Shown: piece by piece, positions 5,924-9,219 of the stretch | Layout: every line of letters begins with the position of its first letter | How positions within the stretch are numbered: position 1 is the first letter of the stretch | DNA from: Nitrospirota bacterium | Lineage (GTDB): Bacteria > Nitrospirota > Nitrospiria > JACQBZ01 | Length of the DNA stretch: 9,219 nt | Assembly: GCA_016198945.1 (NCBI GenBank) | Contig: JACQHO010000223.1 | Location: 1-9,219, forward strand | Reading direction: 5' to 3' | Program-made: the position numbers and the translations under genes | Notes under the pieces: generated by a model | What the model saw: only the letters and a program-made list of their open reading frames with translations | What the model was told of the DNA's origin: nothing | Databases searched by the model: none

Positions 5924-6721
5924 TCAGGGCAATAAGGACACCTCGATTCGTCGATTCTGGGCCCGGCCGGAATCGGTCGAGTTGCTTGCGACGGCGCGCG
6001 CGGATCCGTAGGCCGCCGCGGTCAGGATTTTTCCCCCGATCTTGCTCTCTTCCTCGAGAAACCGCACAATTGAAACAGCCCGCGTTCCGGTGAATTCCCA
6101 GGCCGTGGGGAACTCCTTGGCCATGGAGGGCGCGATCGGCGCGTTGTCGAAATGCCCTCCGACCACGATCTGCCGCCCTTTGACCTTTTTCAAGACCTCG
6201 CCGAGTTTGATCAAGACCTCCTCGCCCTCCTTGGTGATCTCGACATCGTCCTGTTCGAACAGTAGGGGCTCGGTCAATGTAAAGGTCAGGCGATCCGGGG
6301 ACTGTTTCACCAATGCGGATCCGTTTCGAACTTCATCCCGGAAGGCCTTCTGAAACTCGTCCGACAACCCTTTGGCCCAGGCCATGTCCGGCTTCTTGAC
6401 GATCACGCCCTTTTTCCTCGAGAGGCCGGCCATGTCACGCGACAGACTTTCAACCTGCGCCGCGAGCTCGTCCGCCCGCGTTTTATCCTCCTGGGCCGAT
6501 TTCAGCAGGCTCTGGTTCTCGCCGGCCAATCGTGCCGCCTCGTCCCTGCTCTTCGCCGCGTCGGTCCGAAGCAGATCCATTTCCTTGCGGAGCTGCTCGT
6601 TTTGCTGGCGTTCCCTCTCCAATTGTTGGACCACTGATTGAAAACTCTGCTGGCTGACGCATCCGGAAACGATCAAGGTCAGCGCAAATAGACCGAGAAG
6701 CGGTCGAGGCTGTATTTTCAT
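5924..6721 (-). CDS. OmpA-family coiled-coil lipoprotein
   Basis: 265 aa, ATG at 6721-6719 with AAGGAG 6 nt upstream. The signal peptide ends in the lipobox VSGC, giving lipidated Cys21; the next residue is Val, not Asp, so outer-membrane sorting is expected. Residues about 25-105 are a long heptad-rich, highly charged coiled coil (QQLERERQQNEQLRKEMDLL and onward). The C-terminal domain, about 130-265, is OmpA/MotB-like: GGHFDNAPI (His190, Asp192), a TRAVSIVRFL helix, then AYGSARAVASN and NRRIEVSL at the end. Asp192 and the Arg of RAVSIV fit the peptidoglycan-binding positions of the family, although GHFD replaces the usual GHTD. Predicted to tie the outer membrane to the cell wall. It is transcribed from a promoter about 130 nt upstream, with a long G-rich leader, and ends flush against the OB-fold-like gene. 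Confidence 0.92.
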   Translation of the reverse strand: MKIQPRPLLGLFALTLIVSGCVSQQSFQSVVQQLERERQQNEQLRKEMDLLRTDAAKSRDEAARLAGENQSLLKSAQEDKTRADELAAQVESLSRDMAGLSRKKGVIVKKPDMAWAKGLSDEFQKAFRDEVRNGSALVKQSPDRLTFTLTEPLLFEQDDVEITKEGEEVLIKLGEVLKKVKGRQIVVGGHFDNAPIAPSMAKEFPTAWEFTGTRAVSIVRFLEEESKIGGKILTAAAYGSARAVASNSTDSGRAQNRRIEVSLLP

Positions 6722-6780
6722 GCGCGGCTCCTTTTATATGTGGGGGCACGTGAAGATATGAATCGGGGATTAAGGATGAT

Positions 6781-6834
6781 GGGATAAGGGGTAAGTTTTG
6801 GCCATTCATCCCTACCCCATAATCCCTGTCCCCC
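6781..6834 (-). promoter_or_regulatory. G-rich leader of the OmpA-like gene: hairpin or G-quadruplex
   Basis: On the - strand, 6834 to 6810 reads as four G-runs (5, 3, 4 and 3 G) with loops of 3, 5 and 2 nt, which satisfies the usual G-quadruplex pattern. The same G-runs can instead pair with 6781-6795: 6781-6785 with 6822-6826, a one-base bulge, then 6788-6793 with 6813-6818 and flanking pairs. The two folds are mutually exclusive. Both would lie in the 5' leader of the OmpA-like mRNA, starting a few bases after the predicted transcription start. Confidence 0.45.
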
Positions 6835-6847
6835 ATCGAACGCCCCT

Positions 6848-6876
6848 ACTATAATTGAGAAAGATTGAAATGGCAA
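6848..6876 (-). promoter_or_regulatory. Sigma70-like promoter for the OmpA-family lipoprotein gene
   Basis: Read on the - strand: -35 TTGCCA (6876-6871, 5/6 match), a 17-nt spacer, and -10 TATAGT (6853-6848, 5/6 match). Transcription would start near 6841, giving a leader of about 120 nt before the ATG at 6721. The spacing is optimal and both boxes are good, so this is the best-supported promoter for that gene. Confidence 0.6.
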
Positions 6877-6886
6877 GGAGTCTGGA

Positions 6887-6915
6887 TTGACATCGAACAC
6901 GGTGCGTGGTAGCAT
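6887..6915 (+). promoter_or_regulatory. Sigma70-like promoter for the TPR/CsgG-like lipoprotein pair
   Basis: A perfect -35 TTGACA (6887-6892), a 17-nt spacer and a -10 TAGCAT (6910-6915, 4/6). Predicted start is near 6922, leaving a leader of about 20 nt that contains GGGAGG at 6932-6937. The -35 box is only 10 bp from the -35 box of the opposing promoter, so the two may compete or be co-regulated. Confidence 0.6.
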
Positions 6916-6941
6916 TACCCCAATTTGCGCCGGGAGGCCCG

Positions 6942-7640
6942 ATGAAAACCCAGTCGAGATCCAGAATCGTATCCGTAACGCGTTTCAGCCGGGGGCTCTT
7001 TCTCTTCAGTCTGTCCGCGTTTTTTCTGCTCACGGCCTGCGCCGGCACGGCTCCGATTCGCGAGGCCGAATATCCGATCGATTGCAAAAAGGACCAGCCG
7101 ATCAAGGATCTCCTGCGGCGCGGGGACGTCCACCGCGCCTTCATGATGCGCGACAAGCCGGCCGACAATACCCCGCCGGAGCAATGGACTCAGGTTCGCG
7201 CCATTCACGGAAGCCGGGCCCGGATCTGTTATCAGGTGGTCCTGGATGCAAAGCCGGATCATTCCTATGCCCTTCTCAACATGGGTTTTATCCATCTGGT
7301 CGAGTCGACCTTTCCGGACCTGACGCCGGAATCGCGCGAGAAGTCCCTGGTGACCGCGACGACCTACGTCCAGCAATCGCTCGGCGCCCGGAGACTGGAC
7401 GCCCAGGCGACCTACTACCTCGGCGAGATCGCGGCCCGACGGGGACAATGCGACAAGGCGCTGCGGATCTTCAACGCGCTGCTCAGCAGCCGATGGTCCT
7501 ACTCTCATGTGTATGCCTGGATGGGTTACTGTGACGACCGGATGAAAAAACCGAAGGAGGCCCGGGAGGCCTACAAAAAAGCCGCGGAGCTGGCCAACCC
7601 GATTGATATCGGGGAATGGGCCAAGTCCCGGACGAAGTAG
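6942..7640 (+). CDS. TPR-like lipoprotein
   Basis: 232 aa from ATG 6942, chosen because GGGAGG lies 4 nt upstream and a lipoprotein signal follows at once; longer in-frame starts would overlap the promoter. The signal (RGLFLFSLSAFFLLTAC) ends in lipobox LTAC with lipidated Cys33. The next residue is Ala, consistent with outer-membrane sorting. After a spacer region the protein shows helical-repeat character: HSYALLNMGFIHLVE, DAQATYYLGEIAARRGQCDKALRIFNALL and SYSHVYAWMGYCDDRMKKPKEAREAYKKAAEL fit two to three tetratricopeptide-type helix pairs, which act as protein-binding scaffolds. The next gene starts 20 nt downstream on the same strand, so they form a likely operon; the partner is CsgG-like. 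The role is probably in a surface assembly or export complex; the exact partner is unknown. Confidence 0.85.
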   Translation: MKTQSRSRIVSVTRFSRGLFLFSLSAFFLLTACAGTAPIREAEYPIDCKKDQPIKDLLRRGDVHRAFMMRDKPADNTPPEQWTQVRAIHGSRARICYQVVLDAKPDHSYALLNMGFIHLVESTFPDLTPESREKSLVTATTYVQQSLGARRLDAQATYYLGEIAARRGQCDKALRIFNALLSSRWSYSHVYAWMGYCDDRMKKPKEAREAYKKAAELANPIDIGEWAKSRTK

Positions 7641-7660
7641 TTGTCGGGAGGCTGCAGAGG

Positions 7661-8470
7661 ATGACGGATTTCCAGCGAAGCGCCGCAAGAAAAGGAGTTC
7701 TCTTTTTCATCGTCGGTCTGTGGGTCTGGGGGTGCGGCGGGGAGATGCTCCTTCCGCCGCCGACCGCGCCGTTCCGTCCCCGGGAGGATGTCTCGATCGA
7801 GAACTACAAATTCCGCGTGGCCGTCATGGACTTCACGGACCAGACCGGCCAGGCCGGCGATCTGGTCAAGACCATCCCGGATATTCTGACCACGGTCCTG
7901 TTCAAATCCGGCCGGCTGGATCTCTACGAGCGGGATCCCCTCCGAGGGCTTCCGGCGCGGGATGCCGGGGAAGTCATCCAGGACCTGATGGAAAAGCGGA
8001 TGATCGACGGCGTGGTTTCAGGGACCGTGACACGGTTTTCCCGTACCGAAAAGACGATCGTGATGGAACTGCGCCTGTTGAGCCGGAACAAGGCCGTGAT
8101 GTACGCCGACCAGCATACGTTGAGTTTCAAGGGACGGCGTGAAATGGAGATCACCCGAAACGACGTCGTCTCGCTGGGGGAGGCGGTTTCGAAAGCGGTT
8201 CCGCGGGTTCCGGACATGAAGATCGTCAGCAAAAACGCCGGACAGGTCACGTTGAGCGCCGGTTCCAATAAAGGTCTGGTCTCCGGCATGACCGGCTATG
8301 TCCAGGCCTATCTGGAAAAAGTGAACGACCCGGAGACGGGTGAGATTCCAAAACCGACGCCGGTGATCGTGGGCGAGGTTGTGATCGATCAGGTCAGCGA
8401 CGATACGGCGATCGGTCGAATCATTGCGGGAGACGATGTTCTGGTGAACGACCTGATCCGATTCAAGTAA
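7661..8470 (+). CDS. CsgG/FlgT-like lipoprotein
   Basis: 269 aa. ATG 7661 is chosen because GGGAGG (7646-7651) is 9 nt upstream and a lipoprotein signal follows; ATG 7616 would overlap the previous gene and add 15 residues before the signal. The signal (KGVLFFIVGLWVWGC) ends in a slightly atypical lipobox, VWGC, with Cys25 followed by Gly. Residues about 51-160 (FRVAVMDFTDQTGQAGDLV, then LVKTIPDILTTVLFKSGRLDLYERD, then DGVVSGTVTRF) match the CsgG-like pattern of outer-membrane assembly lipoproteins. Residues 194-269 (TLSAGSNKGLVSGM, NDPETGEI, GDDVLVNDLIRF) look like the C-terminal beta domain of FlgT-type proteins. CsgG forms an outer-membrane pore for curli, but no curli genes are visible here, so only a general role in surface assembly or secretion is supported. 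It is the second gene of the operon; a 61-nt palindrome lies after the stop. Confidence 0.85.
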   Translation: MTDFQRSAARKGVLFFIVGLWVWGCGGEMLLPPPTAPFRPREDVSIENYKFRVAVMDFTDQTGQAGDLVKTIPDILTTVLFKSGRLDLYERDPLRGLPARDAGEVIQDLMEKRMIDGVVSGTVTRFSRTEKTIVMELRLLSRNKAVMYADQHTLSFKGRREMEITRNDVVSLGEAVSKAVPRVPDMKIVSKNAGQVTLSAGSNKGLVSGMTGYVQAYLEKVNDPETGEIPKPTPVIVGEVVIDQVSDDTAIGRIIAGDDVLVNDLIRFK

Positions 8471-8511
8471 GACCGCAAGACCCTCACGCTTCAAAGCCGA
8501 CATTCCATTGG

Positions 8512-8572
8512 ATACCTCGATCGGGTTATAAAACCCGGCGGACCCTCCGTGAAAATACCCCGTTCGAGGTAT
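8512..8572. repeat. 61-nt imperfect palindrome between the CsgG-like and radical SAM genes
   Basis: An outer perfect 9-bp inverted repeat (8512-8520 with 8564-8572) continues, after a T/T mismatch, with 8522-8525 pairing 8559-8562 and then 8527-8529 pairing 8555-8557. An alternative inner hairpin pairs 8522-8527 with 8532-8537 around ATAA, and a small one pairs 8539-8542 with 8546-8549. The outer arm ends at the predicted -35 box of the next gene. No T-run follows, so it is not a classical terminator. It could be an operator, a non-canonical terminator or a structured RNA. The rest of the 139-nt spacer (8471-8511) shows nothing further. Confidence 0.6.
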
Positions 8573-8600
8573 GGACATCGCTTGAAAACTTCGGTATTTT
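8572..8600 (+). promoter_or_regulatory. Possible promoter giving a nearly leaderless radical SAM transcript
   Basis: TGGACA (8572-8577, 5/6 to the -35 consensus), a 17-nt spacer and TATTTT (8595-8600, 4/6 to -10). Transcription would begin near 8607, only about three bases before ATG 8610. This fits the absence of any Shine-Dalgarno site ahead of that ATG. The -10 is weak, so the call is tentative. Confidence 0.4.
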
Positions 8601-8609
8601 GGTTTAAAT

Positions 8610-9219
8610 ATGTCCGATTTCAAACCCTTTTTAATCGCTTGGAATCTCACCAAACGCTGCAACCTCCGCTGTGAACATTGCTATCTCTCGGCCGGGGAGC
8701 GCGATGCCGGATCGGCGGACGAGCTGACGACGGAGGAATGCTTCCGCGTCATTGACGGGATGGCTCAAGTGAACCCGGCCTCGATCCTGGTTCTGACCGG
8801 CGGAGAGCCCCTCCTTCGAAAAGATCTCGCCTGGATTTCAGGCTACGCCGCCGGCAAGGGCATGATGGTGGTGGTCGGGACGAACGGCACGCTCTTGACG
8901 GATGCGAAGATCCGGGAACTCCAAAAGGCCGGGGTGATGGGCGTCTCGATCAGCGTGGATTCGCTCGATCCCGGTCAGCATGACGCCTTTCGGATGCTGC
9001 CGGGCGCGCTGGAGGGAGCGCTCCGGGGAATCGACGCCTGCCGCCGGAACGGACTTCCATTCCAGATCCATACGACGGCCGGCCGGATGAATTACGAGGA
9101 GATTCCGTTCATCATCGAGTTTGCCTACAACAAGGGGGCCCGCGTCTTCAACCTTTTCTTTTTAGTCTGCACCGGCCGGGGCGAGGCGATGTCCGATATT
9201 ACGCCGGAGCAGTACGAGA
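8610..9219 (+). CDS. Radical SAM enzyme, heme-biosynthesis/SPASM-like class, 3' end outside window
   Basis: 203 codons are visible. ATG 8610 is the only start after the in-frame stop at 8583. The [4Fe-4S] cluster motif that activates S-adenosylmethionine is complete: Cys17, Cys21 and Cys24 in CNLRCEHC, preceded by NLTKR and followed by YLSAG. The GGEP motif (Gly64 to Pro67) that contacts the SAM amino group is also present. The region VFNLFFLVCTGRGEAMSDITPEQYE resembles the family that includes the heme-biosynthetic AhbC/AhbD and NirJ enzymes and related peptide-modifying SPASM proteins. The exact member cannot be decided without the C-terminal cluster domain. No Shine-Dalgarno site is seen; the likely promoter is almost flush with the start codon. 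The preceding genes are surface lipoproteins, so it is probably a separate transcription unit. It is expected to be cytoplasmic. Confidence 0.92.
   Translation, partial: MSDFKPFLIAWNLTKRCNLRCEHCYLSAGERDAGSADELTTEECFRVIDGMAQVNPASILVLTGGEPLLRKDLAWISGYAAGKGMMVVVGTNGTLLTDAKIRELQKAGVMGVSISVDSLDPGQHDAFRMLPGALEGALRGIDACRRNGLPFQIHTTAGRMNYEEIPFIIEFAYNKGARVFNLFFLVCTGRGEAMSDITPEQYE

Noticed and set aside
6850..6855. Perfect TATAAT on the + strand
   Set aside because: No -35 match at 16-18 nt upstream on the + strand; it overlaps the - strand -10 box, which has a proper partner.
6915..7688. Open frame of 257 codons on the - strand
   Set aside because: Antisense to the TPR-like lipoprotein gene and crosses its promoter region; Arg-rich translation without features.
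7603..8142. Open frame of 179 codons on the + strand overlapping the CsgG-like gene
   Set aside because: Out-of-frame shadow with low-complexity Arg/Gly/Pro composition; the other frame has a lipoprotein signal and a recognisable domain.
8582..8609. TTGAAA with TTAAAT as a promoter for the radical SAM gene
   Set aside because: The -10 would touch the start codon, so transcription would begin after the ATG.

Overview
The window reads as a moderately GC-rich chromosomal segment of a Gram-negative (diderm) bacterium. Three lipoproteins lack Asp after the lipobox Cys, and one of them is OmpA-like and one CsgG-like, so an outer membrane is expected. The overall flavour recalls Nitrospirota-type chemolithotrophs, but that is an impression from protein style and not something proven here.

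Region 1 (1-4756, + strand) is a copper-protein locus. It starts inside a very large multicopper-oxidase-fold protein whose 5' end lies outside the window. This protein looks like two tandem multicopper-oxidase units: the first keeps part of the copper-ligand set, and the second has lost almost all of it. A strong hairpin terminator or attenuator follows. Then come two closely spaced, paralogous exported proteins. Each has a predicted type 1 (blue) copper site (His, then C-x2-H-x2-M) followed by a carboxypeptidase-regulatory-like beta domain. The oxidase-fold protein lacks a recognisable type 1 Cys, while its two neighbours each carry an apparently complete type 1 site. I therefore infer a secreted copper redox module in which the type 1 function may be supplied by separate partner proteins.

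Region 2 (4757-6721) holds a perfect 20-bp palindrome between converging genes, then a small exported protein of unknown function (- strand). Divergent from it is a small exported OB-fold-like protein (+ strand). This meets, tail to tail with no gap, an OmpA-family coiled-coil lipoprotein (- strand).

Region 3 (6722-6941) is a divergent control region. It has a good sigma70-like promoter in each direction. The long G-rich leader of the OmpA-like gene can be drawn either as a hairpin or as a G-quadruplex.

Region 4 (6942-8470, + strand) is a probable two-gene operon of a TPR-like lipoprotein and a CsgG/FlgT-like lipoprotein, probably part of a cell-surface assembly or export function.

Region 5 (8471-9219) is a spacer with a 61-nt imperfect palindrome and a promoter placed so that the next transcript would be almost leaderless. 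It is followed by the first 203 codons of a radical SAM enzyme of the heme-biosynthesis/SPASM-like class, cut by the window end. No tRNA, rRNA, CRISPR array or insertion sequence was seen. Every stretch longer than about 130 bases without a gene is described below.
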